NCBI RefSeq assembly: GCF_027887165.1
Contig: NC_077228.1
Span: 110,564,086-110,628,085 of the forward strand
Direction: 5' to 3'
Origin: Monodelphis domestica
Taxonomy: Eukaryota; Chordata; Mammalia; Didelphimorphia; Didelphidae
Length of the DNA: 64,000 nt
In this document: in pieces, positions 44,590 to 56,346 of the stretch
Layout: every line of letters begins with the position of its first letter
Position numbering within the stretch: position 1 is the first letter of the stretch
Notes under the pieces: generated by a model
What the model saw: the letters and a program-made list of their open reading frames with translations, nothing else
The model's database searches: none
Told to the model about the DNA's origin: nothing
Made by a program: the position numbers and the translations under genes

Positions 44590-44795
44590 GTATTCAGCAA
44601 AGTGAATAAAGTGCTGGCCTGGAGACAGGAAGACCTAAGTTCAAACCTGGCCCCAGACGCTTCCTAGCTGTGTCACCCTGGGTAAGTCAGTTGACCCAGC
44701 TGCTTAGTCCTTACCACTCTGCTGCCTTGGAAGTGATCATTAGGTATGATTTTAAGACAGAAGGCAAGGGGTGGGTTTAAAAACGAATAAATAAA
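44590..44795 (+). mobile_element. tRNA-derived marsupial SINE (type A)
   Basis: Second forward copy in tandem with the one at 44,357. The head is damaged and the 3' body intact. Confidence 0.85.
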
Positions 44796-45350
44796 AAGAG
44801 AATACGTTGTAGAGTGTTTGGACTAGAAGGGCCGGGGGGATGGATTTGAAGGCAGAAAGTGAAGGCTTCAAAAGTAGAAAGAGCTATATTGGGGTCCTGT
44901 TTGAGCTCTGGGTGAGAAATGAGTCAGTGACCCTGGATAAGTCCCATAACTTCTCTGGGCTCTGTCTAGTAAGAGGCAATTGACTAAGACACATGTTCTT
45001 AACTAGGAGGAAACATGATGTCTTCATTTTCTCTGAACTCAACCAAAATGGACCATTTCCTTCCATTATGAACATCAGCCACAGATATTCTGAGAGGGGG
45101 TCTCAGCCTTCCTCCCCTGGTCCCTGACGCAGAAATGTGGGAGCCCTTGTCTGAGACTACACATTGCAGGCAGGCCAGCCCTGGTGGAGGGAGTTTCTTC
45201 ACTTCCAGCCACCCTGTTCTCCAAGTTCTCTATTCTATGGAAACCACAGGTCCGTCTCTTTCTCTGTCTTGGGACTGGAAAGTGCTTGGACAGGCCTTCT
45301 CATGGTCAGGACCAGACACACTTCTGCCCATACCAGACATCTGAGAACCT

Positions 45351-45553
45351 CTTTTTTAAACCCTTACCTTCCATTTTGGAGTCAATACTGTGTATTGGCT
45401 CCAAGGCAGAAGAGCAGTAATGGCTAGGAAGTGAGGGTTTAAGTGACTTGCCCAAGGTCACACAGCTGGGAAGTGTCTGAGGCCAGATTTGAACCTAGGA
45501 CCTCCCATCTCTAGGCCTGGCTCTCAATCCACCGAAGCTACCCAGCTGCCCCC
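45351..45553 (-). mobile_element. tRNA-derived marsupial SINE (type A)
   Basis: Full-length reverse copy. GAGAACCTCTTT before and GAGACCCTCTTT after resemble a target duplication. Confidence 0.94.
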
Positions 45554-45569
45554 GTGAGACCCTCTTTAA

Positions 45570-45730
45570 CAGACAGCCAGAGTGGGAAAAGCACTGAACC
45601 AGGACTGGAAAAGCCCTAGTTGAAGGGTTGGCTGTGCCAATCACCAATCAGGGTCACCTGACCTCCTGAGCCTTGATTTCCTCAGCTCTTAAATGGGACT
45701 ATGATACTGGTACTAAGAAGCAGTTAGAGA
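45570..45730 (+). mobile_element. MIR-type SINE fragment
   Basis: TGGGAAAAGCACTGAACCAG head and GATTTCCTCAGCTCTTAAAT core. Confidence 0.5.
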
Positions 45731-46059
45731 GTCTGTTCTCTTGGCTGGTCCTCAAGTCAGGAAGACCTAGTTGGATGAGTGGCCAAGACAAACTTCTAAA
45801 CTAAGACTATAAGGTGCAGACAAAAGTCTTCATTGAATTGAATTGTATTCTGCTACCACTCTATTAGGAAGTCTTTAAATTTAATCCCCTGGTGAGGAGG
45901 GAGGGGAAGCTTACCCTGGGATCTCAGGGTAAGCTCTTAGCCCTTGAATGGACTAGCCCAGAAGACGCAAGGCATCCCAAGACAGACCAATGGCAGATGG
46001 TGTTTGCTCTGTTCTCACTTGGATAATCACTGTTCAATGACACCACTTTCATCTGTCAT

Positions 46060-46570
46060 GTACTTTATTATTTTTATTTTCATATTTTTCAATTTTGTAA
46101 GCAAATAATCTTATAAAAAAACCAAAACCTCAACTACCCAAATAAACAAGTGATAAATCACATGCTTTCATCTGCATTCCGACTCCATCAGTTCTTTCTT
46201 TAGAGATGGATAGCATTCTTTGTCATAAATCCCTCAGAACTGTCTTGGATCACTGTATTGCTGAGAGTAGCAAAGTCTATCGCATTTGATCGTCCCACAG
46301 AATTTCAGTTACTGTGTCCAGGGTTCTCTCGGTTCTGCTTGTTTCACTCTGCATCAGTTCGTGCAGGTCTTTCCAGCTCTTTCTGAAACCCTCCACTTCC
46401 TCATTCCTGACAGCATAGTATTCCGTTACCGTCATATACTTCGATTTGTTCAGCCATTCCATAATGGAGGGACATTCCTTTAGTTTCCAATTCTTTGCTA
46501 CCCCAAAAAGAGATGCTAGAAATATTTTCGTACAAACAAATCCTTTCCCATCTGACCACACCACTTTCTG
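46060..46570 (-). mobile_element. L1 3' end fragment, reverse orientation
   Basis: On the minus strand it reads SIMEWLNKSKYMTVTEYYAV, RNEEVEGFRKSWKDLHELMQ and SETSRTERTLDTVTEIL. This is the end-of-L1 sequence also seen at 22,740-22,880 in the L1 copy further left, and it is followed by the L1 3' UTR. Confidence 0.65.
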
Positions 46571-46589
46571 AAGAAACTCAGATAACCAA

Positions 46590-46760
46590 CATGGATTAAA
46601 TCATTTGTGTCAGGCACTGTGCTAAGTGCTGGTGGCACAAAGAGAGACAAATAGTCCCTGCCCTTGAAGAGCTCATAGTCTAATGGAAGAAAGAAGATGT
46701 ACATAACTAGGTCTATGCAAGATAAATACAAAGTAGGTGGAAGGAAATCCACAAACAGGA
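46590..46760 (-). mobile_element. L2/L3 3' end fragment
   Basis: The plus strand reads CAGGCACTGTGCTAAGTGCT and GAAGAGCTCATAGTCTAATG, the antisense of the LINE end also seen at 9970-10,060. Confidence 0.5.
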
Positions 46761-47159
46761 GGCATCAGAAGCGGGGAGTGGGGTTGTGGTGCCCATACTG
46801 GTCATTAATCATGATACTCTACTCTCATTTGCAAGACCAATATATTTCTTTTATCAGCCAACAGAAGCTTGTGACAACCTTTCCCTACTGCCAGGATAGG
46901 TATTCATCCATTCCTGTGTCCCCAAAGGAAACCGGACATTTGTTCGGTAGCGTGGGAAATAATCTGTTCTTTTTATGCATTTTCCAGAGGAGAAAAGAGG
47001 AGTAGCACCGCCATGGAAACTCTGCGTGGTCTATAAGAAATCTGTCCTTTCTGCTTGTAGACGTGAGCCCCAAAGCCATGGTTATACTAACTCTAAAGAT
47101 AATCATTGTTTTCTACTGCCTTCTTGGCCTAAATGACTATTTACCCTGGGTAAGTCTGC

Positions 47160-47430
47160 CCTGAGTCAACTATCTAAATTAGACCATTGATCTCATCCAT
47201 GCCCCTTCAATGGTTTTTTCAGAGCTCTCATTCCCCTTGACCTTTCCTGGATATTTGATAGGGTAGACCGTCCACCCCTGGAAACCTTTTCCTCTTTCCT
47301 TCCATGACATGAATACTGTCTTCATTTTAATTGTTCCCCTTTCTCATTTCCTCTTGCTTTTCCTGCCTCCTAACTCTGGGCATCCCCATAGTCCCATGAC
47401 CCCAACTTTCTCTCTGCACATTCTTTCCCT
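47160..47430 (+). mobile_element. Possible L2 ORF2 fragment
   Basis: CT-rich sequence resembling the AFDTVDH...LL part of L2 ORF2 (TTTGATAGGGTAGACCGTCC). Very diverged. Confidence 0.3.
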
Positions 47431-47954
47431 TAGTGAACTGATGGTTTCGGTGGTCACCTTTGTGTGAATTGTTTTTGTTGTTGAGTTGCCCTGTGGCCTC
47501 GGTGACAGAGTAGTGCCAGGAAGCTTTCGACTCAAATGGAACCCCTGATTTTTGCTATCTACGTGAACATGAACGCGTCTTTTAATCTCTCTGAGTCTCA
47601 GACTAGAAACTCTCCAAGACTAAGTTATGAATTGGGTTGTGATCATCAGAGGAAGGAGTTCCCGCAACTGTGGTTCTTGAGATAGTCTTTTTATTATTAA
47701 ATATAAATCTCCAAGTCCTGTATCTCTTGGATATCTCCATTTGAATATTCTACCATAAGCTTAAACTCAGCACGTTCCCAAACAATTTTATTTTCATCTA
47801 ACTCTTGTTACTCTGGAGTAGAAATAGGCTTCTTTTAGGTTTGAACAGTTGAGGATCATAAAATATAGGGACAGTAAAATGTAAAGATGGGGTGGTTTCC
47901 TTAAAAATCTTATTTTTTCAATTCTTTCAGAACTTACCTTCATTTTTATTTTAT

Positions 47955-48160
47955 TTTATTTTTTTAAACCCTTATCTTCCATCTTGGAGTCAATACTGTG
48001 CATTGGCTCCAAGGCGGAAGAGTGGTAAGGGCTAGGCAATGGGGGTCAAGTGACTTGCCCAGGGTCACACAGCTGGGAAGTGTCTGAGGCTAGATTTGAA
48101 CCTAGGACCTCCCCTCTCTAGGCCTGGCTCTCAATCCACGGAGCTACCCAGCTTCCCCCT
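47955..48160 (-). mobile_element. tRNA-derived marsupial SINE (type A)
   Basis: Full-length reverse copy. It abuts a second reverse copy at 48,163. TTACCTTCATTTTTATT on the left and TTTACCTTTATTTTTA on the right may be the duplicated site inside the older copy. Confidence 0.93.
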
Positions 48161-48162
48161 TT

Positions 48163-48330
48163 ACCTTTATTTTTAGAAGTGATACCAAGTAACAATTCCA
48201 AGTCAGAAGAGTGGTGAGGGCTGGGCAATTGGGGTTAAGTCACTTGCCCAGGGTCACACAGCTAGGAAGTGTCTAAGGTTAAATTTGAACCCGGGACCTC
48301 CAGCCTAAATTGAGCCACTTAGCTTCCCCT
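48163..48330 (-). mobile_element. tRNA-derived marsupial SINE (type A), older
   Basis: Reverse copy with a shortened head, more diverged than its left neighbour. Confidence 0.85.
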
Positions 48331-48752
48331 CTATTAATTTTTTATATGGTAATAATCATATTTGTTAGTGTTTGTCAACTTCAGAACAACTTTTTTTAAT
48401 TAGTGGGAAAAAGAAATGTTAGTATGATGCCTTCCAAGTAGAAATCAAACTTGTGCATCTGAGGTTTTGAATGGCTCACTTGTATAAGAAAAGGGGGAGA
48501 GGGACACTAAACTTGTTTGCTCTTGCCCCATTTATTTATATAAGACTGGACAAGAGTCTGGGAAATGTTCTGGATTGAGCACTATAAGTTAGATGAGTTC
48601 CCTCACCAAGTGCACCTAGCTGTGAATCAGAAAGAACTGTCAAGAATATGAGAGGATGTCTAGCTCCTACCCTCTGCCTGGGAGGTGACAAACATCAGAG
48701 CTCAAGGGAGCAGAACTGGAAAGTCTTCTTATAATTCTGTACAAAGAATTTC

Positions 48753-48955
48753 TGGTGGCAAATAGGTGGCCGAGTGGATAGAGCACCAGACCTGGAGATG
48801 GGAGGTCCTGAGTTCAGATCTTGGCCCCAGACACTTCCTAGCTATGTGGCCCTGGGCAAGTCATTTAACTCCCATTTACCAACATTTACTGCTCTTCTGT
48901 CTTGGAACCATTTTAGTATCAATTCTAAGACAGAAGGTAAGAAGAGTTAAAAAAA
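48753..48955 (+). mobile_element. tRNA-derived marsupial SINE (type A)
   Basis: Full-length forward copy. AAGAATTTCTG before and AAAGAATTTCTGCC after give a target duplication. Confidence 0.93.
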
Positions 48956-48959
48956 ATAA

Positions 48960-49570
48960 ATATGAAAAACCCATAAAAAAGAATTTCTGCCCTTTTAAAA
49001 AGAATATAATAGCATTCCAGCTGAGCCTGAGGTTGGATGAGTTGGATAATGTAAGATTTAAATTAATATCAATTACTCCAGGTATTATTTTCATAAAGTT
49101 TATGAATAATCACTTGAAATAGAAGAAATTTAAAAAATAGAAGTTCAAAGCCTAATTTCTAACTAAAGTATGAGCACGTGTGTAAATTCTCCTGCCTGGC
49201 TGAAAGCCACCTTCAGCAGCAGCATTCAGGGAAAGAGAGAGAGCAGGTCAGGGTCACACCAAAACTTTATCCTCTGTACATTCACGCAGCATTCACACAC
49301 AAATGGAAGGCTGGGCAAACGAGTCCTGGGGAACAAATTTTATCCATACAATCATATAGCTCTCCATCAAAGAGTGAATCTCTGGAATCCAGGGAATCAG
49401 TCTACCATTGATGCCACACCATGTAAAGAGACAGCCCAGGAACAGAGAGATCTTTTTGGCTCAGCCCAGCAGCAGACAGACTCATCTTGCAGAGATGCTG
49501 TGCCCTGGGAGGAACAGGCTAAGATGAGTCACCTGCCCCTCTCCCGCACCAAGAAAACCCACATCCTTGG
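48960..49570. other. Unannotated intergenic stretch
   Basis: The ORF over 49,170-49,715 on the plus strand has no family resemblance and runs into a SINE, so I do not take it as a gene. Confidence 0.45.
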
Positions 49571-49571
49571 A

Positions 49572-49712
49572 CGGGGAGGTCCAGGGTCCAAATCTGGCCT
49601 CAGACATGCCCTAGCTGGGCAACTCAGCCCCCATTGCCTAGTCTTTACAGCTTCTTCTACCTTGGAATTGATACACAATATTGATTCTAAGACAGAAATT
49701 AAGGATTTTTTT
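49572..49712 (+). mobile_element. SINE type A, 5'-truncated
   Basis: Starts within the tRNA-like part (GGGGAGGTCCAGGGTCCAAA) and has a complete 3' body. Confidence 0.8.
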
Positions 49713-50029
49713 TAAGAGTATGAAAGTATCAAGTGTAACCACACACAGAGTTATCACTGGAACCTGAGTGGTAGCTGCCCTTTTGGAAGCTCATCTTGCA
49801 GGGCAAGAGAGGGTTGAAGGAGTGAGTATTGGGTTGGTGTTATTCTTCTGTGAACCCATAATTTAATTAGTGTGAATACACCTTTCACTGGTCCAAAATG
49901 AAGTCCTTGGGGCTCCTTGTGCACAAATCTTGCTCTGCCTTTCAGTAAATCCATCAGAGAATGCATTCAATGTGTTGGAGATCTTCCTCTTCTTTTCCTA
50001 GAGGCGTCACATGAGGTGGTACATCAGAT

Positions 50030-50130
50030 TGAATGATGGAGTCTTTTGAGACAGAAAGGCCCGAGCTCAAAACCAAGCCAAAATCCTAGCTCTGTAACCC
50101 TGGGCAAGTTATCTATTGTGCCAAGGAGGG
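50030..50130 (+). mobile_element. MIR-type SINE head fragment
   Basis: GCTCTGTAACCCTGGGCAAG with a diverged head before it. Confidence 0.4.
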
Positions 50131-51480
50131 GAATTGAGGTCTGGGGAACCACAGAAATAGTATGGGGAGAACCATAGGGCAGTCAGTTGAGAGATCCTTT
50201 CCAGAACTGATGGTTGGTTGTAATGCTTGGATGATGATTCCTAGAGCAAGAGGTAGAAGAGGGTAAAGGGCAGTTGCACCTGATAGGGCAGATGTCCTGG
50301 GCCAATGGGATGGTCAACAGTTAAATCTAAAAATTTAGGTGAATGTGTACTCAATCACCATAGCCAGCTTCTTGCTTGTCTCATTATCTGTCTTGATTCG
50401 TCATATCCAGTCCAGATAAATGTTTGGGTAGAGATCTAAACTGAGTGTATTAACCCTCCTAGGGAGTGTAAAATTAAAATTAATATACAATAATTTCAAA
50501 TATTATATTTGATAAGATTTACTGATAATCACCAGCAGTAACAAAATAAAAAGGTAACAAAATAAAACCATGTACCCAAGGCTAATCTACCTGCTCAAAC
50601 AGCCCGCTCCACCAATGTCCCCACCCAGGAAGGAAAGGGAGCTACAGGGAAGACCACCCTATTTATTTTCTCTCTACATCAGCACGTAATGATAGGAAGT
50701 GAGTGGGCTTCTGGGAAATGTAGTTCAAAGGCACAAGATTTCCAATTGCACCGGAGGAGAGCATAGTTTCAGGAATCTCATACCTTTCACACTCCTTTAA
50801 TGGAATCCTGAATGCAAAAAACAAACCCTTTTTGAAATGATTGACAAGGAGCCCAGTGGCTCTCCAACAGTTGGCTCTGCAGCTTGGACAGGGGTAGGGG
50901 CAATGAGTGGGGGCACTGTCACAGAACCAGGTTGACTCAGGCCCTCCCAGCTGCTGGTACAACGGCTCTGGAACATGTGAGGTTTTTATAAAATTTATTT
51001 TGTGGAGGGGAAGGCAGCTTAGGAACGTAATCAGGGGCCTGGTTGAACAACCTTCCTGAGAGGGAGGTTTGCATGATCTCATAGGGCTTTTTGCTAGACG
51101 TCTCTCCTGACTAATGTGATGGGAAAACAACAACAACAAAAAACCCCAGGAATGGACTTAGGCCTGTAGTTGAACCTGATAGCCCTTAGGCCAAGGCTAG
51201 CCTGTGTACTTTACTGCTGGTGGTCAGTGTGGAGATAGGGTTAGCCTAGTGCAAAACATCCATCACTAAAGAATCACAGCATCTTAGCATGAGGAGGGAC
51301 GTTACAGGTTGTTTACTCTAGAGCCTTAATATTGTGTGATAAGGGATTACTTTCCTTGGGAGAGTTAAGGTGGAGGTGGCAGAAAAATATCCTGCGTACA
51401 AATATGCCTCTGCTTCATCAAGCACATCTTGAGGATGGGGTTTAGGGTACGCAACTTGGCATTCTTACTTCAGGCCCCCA
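50130..51480. other. Unannotated intergenic stretch with one GFY-type motif
   Basis: The only signal I can point to is CTGGGAAATGTAGTT at 50708-50722 (a GFY/ZNF143-type half on the minus strand). The ORF at 50663-51139 has no recognisable product. Confidence 0.4.
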
Positions 51481-51800
51481 ATAAGCCATCTGTGCCTTTG
51501 TCTTCTTGTTTGCCCTTTTTCAAAGAGGGCCAATAAGATCACCATGGAGTGATGTCTTCACTTGCTTGTGAATTGGATTTAAGCGAAGCAGAGGTGCTCA
51601 AAGTCTCTCTCTTTGTCCAGTCTAAGTCCAATGACGAGACAAAGTCAAGACAACTAGGGAGGGCGGGCCCAGGATGCAGTGGATGACTGTGGCATCTTCA
51701 GGGTCTGACCAAACTCCAAGTGCTCCACGGGGCTTGCTTCAGCCACCTTTGTGTCTGCTGGAATGAATGATTCTCATCTACCCTTTCTGTTGGAGGTCCC
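51480..51800. mobile_element. Probable marsupial interspersed repeat, family unassigned
   Basis: CACCATGGAGTGATGTCTTC, GTGAATTGGATTTAAGCGAA and CCCAGGATGCAGTGGATGAC recall a common marsupial repeat I cannot name with certainty. There is no coding potential. Confidence 0.4.
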
Positions 51801-52349
51801 TATAGGCCACAAATTCACTTGGTTTTAAAATAAGATATTATCTATGTTTTACCATATTTTTGGTTTAGAAAATATTTCCCAATCATATTTTAATCTGGTT
51901 TGGCCAGCACTTAGCAGAGTCAGGGGCTGCAGCAGTCTTCACATGCTTGGGGTGGATAATCCAACTCACTGATGAGTTGGAGGCCTGTTGGTCACCCTCA
52001 ACGTGGTTTAGCCTGTCTACCAAGATGGTTTTACTGGGGTGTGGCCATCGTGCATGCTCCAGCTTCTTGGAGCCCCAGCTGAGAATGGAGCGATAGGTGG
52101 ACCCCAAAGGTGGATGAGAAGCCCTGAAAATGGCTCTGCACACCCTCCCACCAGAGGCACTGGGACCAGCCTGGCTCCATTTGACTATAGTGGGCCTCAC
52201 AGACACAGATTTGGGGCTCAGGTTATCTTGTTGGGCACAGTGGATGTCCTGCCTCAATTACATCATGAGCCTTGGGAGGATAAGGATCATATCTCACATT
52301 TCTTTGAATCACTAGTGCCCTTTGAACATCAGGGAGTTCTACTGATTTA

Positions 52350-52490
52350 CATGAGAAAGAGCATCACACTTGGGAGTCTGAAGACTTGAGTTCAAATTTT
52401 AACCCCAACATTTTAAAATGTGTGATCGTAAGCAAGACACTAAACTTCTCTGGATATTTCCCCTCATTTGTAAAATGGAGACTACGATTC
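52350..52490 (+). mobile_element. MIR/THER1-type SINE fragment
   Basis: CACTTGGGAGTCTGAAGACT head and CCCTCATTTGTAAAATGGAG core. Confidence 0.55.
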
Positions 52491-52627
52491 CTCCTTATTA
52501 TCTGTGTTAGCAGCGCAGGCTTCCATTGAATGTACTCAATGCTTTTGGCTTTGCTCTTTCCCAGTCAGAACAGAAGCCCTTTCTATCCAGATGCAAGGAA
52601 TCACTCACAACCTAAATAAATGTCCTC

Positions 52628-55003
52628 TTTATTTTACCAAATATAATTTATCAGTTAAGTTGACATTTGTCAATTCAGTTATAGCAACTATAAATAATTC
52701 TCTTAAGACACAGTTCTGGAACTTTTTAAGAATACAAGAGTAAACCAACATTGCTCCTTACAGCCAGGTCTAACATACATGCACAGTTGGGGAAAGAAAC
52801 CTTGGATGCATTTGCACTTTCAGTGATTTGTTCTCTCACTCCACAGTTCCTCTTTTTGACCCTCTCATCAGAGACCACATACAAAGGACCTGAGGGTGGG
52901 GGTGGGGGTGGGGGTGGCATCCTAGCCTCCTTACCAGGTCCCCTGGTCTACTCACTGGCCCAAATAGGACTCTGTGGATGAGAGAAAGATGATTTGGATA
53001 AACTGGCCAAACTGGGAAGCTGGAAGAGGGATGACCTCTGGAGGGGGTTTTTGTTTTGCTCTTTGGGTAGAGGAGATAGAGAGGATAGTAGTGGAGTGAG
53101 GGATCAGGCAGAGGTAAGGGGCAGAGAAGACAAGTCCAAGTAGTGATGAATTAGCTTTGCTGGACATAGCCCAAGGTAGATGGAGGATATGAACATCACT
53201 TTCAACTAGGATTCTGATTCTAGGATGGATTGGGAATAATGGGAGATTTGCTCCAGAAAATTCAGTTGGAGGGTCCCAATGATGAGTGGTATCTTGCCTA
53301 AGCGGTCCCTAGGAGGACAATTTGGGAGGTGGGGGTAGAAGCTGGGTGTGGAGGTGAGAATGGTATCTTTTACCCACAATCTTGTTGGGTAGGAAGGTTT
53401 TGTGGGGAGCCCTCAGAGCAAAGAAGCTGAGCAACCTGCATCCAAATGCCCAAATCCATACATGCATGAATATATGTATTCAGTTTTCCCCAGATTCCCA
53501 ATCTGGTCCAGAACAATACATGGTGGAGATACTGAGAACCCCAGTTTTCTTCCAGTTCTCTTGTATCAGGCAGAGAAAAACAGCAGCAACTGGGTGGGGT
53601 CCAGACTAATGATTCTAGACCCACTTGGGTGCCCAGTGGATAGGATCCTAGTAGTTGAGGGATGGGGAGTGTGGGAAGGAGCAGTTAGGCTCTTGCTGGA
53701 TGTAGCTGTCATCAACTTGGGAGAAAAGCCAAGAACCCTGATAGAGGAAGCAGGTTGGGCACCTTGGTGGTGGTCAGGCCTGGGCAGAGGTGAGAACCAA
53801 AACACAGAAAAAAAAAAGGGAAGCCTAAGTTTGGTGAAGCTCAGGTTCAAGAAACCCGCCCTCACTGCTAAGTTCAAAGGCAGGTTCTGTCTGTAAGACC
53901 AAAGGAAATGGAGAGGCAAGGCTTTAGATATGGAAGAGATGATGATGTAGGAAAAAAAATCAGCTTCCTGGGGGACTGGTGTGGGAGAAGACTGTTCTTC
54001 CAGGCTTTGTACATAATGAGTACTCAATAAATATTTGTTGGATAAATGAATAGATGAATGAAGGAACACTGAGACAGAAGCTGAGGGGAAGGAAAGTGAT
54101 GGAGTGTGGGGGGATGCTTGCTTAGGAAGCCCCCAAGTCTTAGTTGATTCCATGCAATTTTAAGCACAGAAGGGGAAGTAGAACTTTCTCCGAAACTTCT
54201 AAGCAAAGAACCAGCTCCTGACTCAGCTCCTTGGCTCATTCGGGGGGGAGGTGTGCTCAAACAGGGCCAAAAAACAGGTCGAATGGCTGGGGAGTCAAGA
54301 CAGAGGAAGAATCATGCAGCCTGTTGTTTGAACCCTGAGAGGATGTGGGTATCTGAATTTGAATGAATAGAAGAATTGGTGGCTGGCAAAGGGTGCCCAA
54401 GCCACTGTCTGCTTCTTCCAAGGAGTGTTAGGCATTTGGAGAAGAGTGGGATAGATTATTGGTGGTACTTAAAGTTAAGGGGGGAGGGACATACCAGGGT
54501 GAGAATAGTTAACCCACCTCCCTCTCTCTAGGGGTGGAGGTGCTGATTTCAAGCAGCAGAAAAGAGTGAGGAGCAATTGTTCCCTGCCCAGCTCCTTTCT
54601 TTTACTCATTTTCAAGGAAGTAAGGGGATGATTTTATTATCCTCACAGGCAACCAAAAATGCCAGAGCGCACCCACAAAAGGCTCCCCGGTTAGTCAAAC
54701 ATGGAGGTTGCTGAGGTTGGACTCGGGGTCCCTATGTCCCAGAAAGATGTCCCCTGCCCTGCTTGGAGGCACCCACCATGAAATTGCACTTGGTGATTGT
54801 CTCAAAATTGACTCATGCTGTTTGTCCCAGTCAATCTAGCCTTCCTAAATGCTCACTGTACAAACTCTGCTCAACATATTAAAAATTCCCATTGAAAATA
54901 ATGAGAATTCAGTATCAAAGTGAAGTCTTAGAAAGCAGGATGGGGAGAAAACCAAAAAAGAAATAAAATCAAATATGAGGAGATGGGGATGGATGGGTGG
55001 AGG
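52628..55003 (-). other. SLC41A1: Probable SLC41A1 3' UTR
   Basis: The region following the stop codon is largely free of young SINEs, unlike its surroundings. This fits a long 3' UTR of the kind human SLC41A1 has (about 3 kb). Minus-strand AATAAA signals lie at 54633-54638 (366 bp after the stop) and at 52628-52633 (about 2.4 kb). Several ORFs here on both strands have no recognisable product. A G-rich (GGGGGT) tract lies at 52893-52918. Confidence 0.45.
52893..52918 (+). repeat. (GGGGGT)n tract with G-quadruplex potential
   Basis: Four G-runs of three or more separated by single T, in the probable SLC41A1 3' UTR, where the transcript would carry the C-rich strand. Confidence 0.8.
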
Positions 55004-55189
55004 CTAGTCCCCAACGTCTGTGTCTCGGTCCCCGATGAGCCAGAGAACATGGAAGCTGAGAGCCAGGAGTCCAGTGCCGAGCAGGTCACCCAAGGCTGTC
55101 AAGTATGGGATGGAAAAGTTGTCTGGGTCCAGCCCCCGGCCCCACATCCAGTGCACCATCCAGTCTGCGATGTATAAGAGAATCAATAC
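55004..55189 (-). CDS. SLC41A1: SLC41A1 last coding exon (partial gene)
   Basis: After the acceptor TCTTCCCAG the exon reads [20 protein letters not shown], then a DPDN...LGDL block and ...[13 protein letters not shown], then a stop: 61 codons in phase 0. From memory this is identical or nearly so to the C-terminus of human SLC41A1. The protein is a multi-pass plasma-membrane Mg2+ transporter (Na+-dependent Mg2+ efflux) of the MgtE-related SLC41 family. The [17 protein letters not shown] segment is the second-repeat copy of the family's (N/D)PDN...P...LGDL signature, followed by the last membrane helix. The preceding exon (VVPGHLVFLYTISCMQGG...) was sought up to 64,000 and not seen, so the last intron exceeds 8.8 kb. 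Confidence 0.95.
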   Translation of the reverse strand, partial: VLILLYIADWMVHWMWGRGLDPDNFSIPYLTALGDLLGTGLLALSFHVLWLIGDRDTDVGD

Positions 55190-55679
55190 CTGGGAAGAGA
55201 AAGGGAGTCCAGCTGCATCAGACCTCACACTGGGAGCGAGGGGAACAAAGGCCACCACATCTGGTAAAGGTGGCCACACCTCAGAGCATCAAAATCTTTA
55301 GCTACACATCATCTCGACCAATCTTTGCCTCCCTCCCCCACTCCACTCCCATTTCCTAACACCACAAATACCGTCCTGGACAGAAGGTATCAGTACCACT
55401 CTGGAACTAGTCTAGAACAGAAAGGACAAGGTTTTCGTTTATTTAAGTGCTGGGGAGTAACAGTTGTCTTAAGTCACTATCCCAAAGGAGGATGGATAAG
55501 AGATCCTAGTACTAGGACCCAGCTGTCATGGAAGAAAATAACAGATGCTGATCAATGAATGGGACTCTTGCTTAAATAATCACCCTCACAACCATCCCCT
55601 CCCCTTTCCCAACGTACAAGCATGCCCAAATCTACCCTTGCCTTAGAGAATTCTCATTAGCTAATATCATTTTCTCAAA

Positions 55680-56330
55680 CAATCATCCTTCATCCTTCCT
55701 CAGCCAAACTCTTATAAAAAAATGGTCTACACATATTGCCTACACATTCTCTCCTCATCCTTTTGCAGTATGGCTTTTGGCTTCATCACTCAACTCAAAC
55801 TGCTCTTTCCAAAGTTTCTCAATGATCCCTGAATTGCTAAATCTATTGGCCCCTTGCCCATCCTCATCTTACATTCTCTGTAGCATCTGACATGGCTGAT
55901 CATTTTCCTCTAGATCCTTCCAAGGCTCTCATGACACCAGTCTCTACTGGTTTTCTTCCTATCTGCCTGCCCATTCTTCAGTCTCCTTGACCAGATCATC
56001 ATTAATTAAATGCCCCTTGACAGCTGGTATACTCAAAAGCTTGGCCCTAGGCCCTCTACTCTTCTCATTCTATACTCTCTCATCACCGTCCATGCACTTA
56101 ATGATCATTTCCAGATCTCTAAGCTCTAGACCTACATCACCAACTATGAACTGGATATCCTATAAGCATCTCAAAATCAACCTTTCTGAAACAGAACACA
56201 TTATTTTTCTATCCAAACTTCACCATCTTTCTAGTTACTTAGGTTCATAACCTTGGTATTAGATTCCAAACAGTTGCCAAATCTTATAATTTCTACTTCT
56301 AAAATAACTTTTTTTATTCAGTTTTCTATG
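55680..56330 (+). mobile_element. L2-type LINE ORF2 fragment
   Basis: It reads LALGPLLFSFYTLSSPSMHL and, further on, YKHLKINLSETEHIIF, the RT motif and the SKTE-like block of L2 ORF2. It lies in the SLC41A1 last intron. Confidence 0.6.
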
Positions 56331-56346
56331 GTACAGCTTTAGTTTT

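Noticed and set aside
45150-45170. GACTACACATTGCAGGCAG as a further GFY/ZNF143 site
   Set aside because: It departs from the consensus in the CCC core, so the match is too weak.
53402-54153. ORFs of 164 and 195 codons on opposite strands
   Set aside because: Both lie in the probable SLC41A1 3' UTR, overlap each other, and have no motif or family resemblance.
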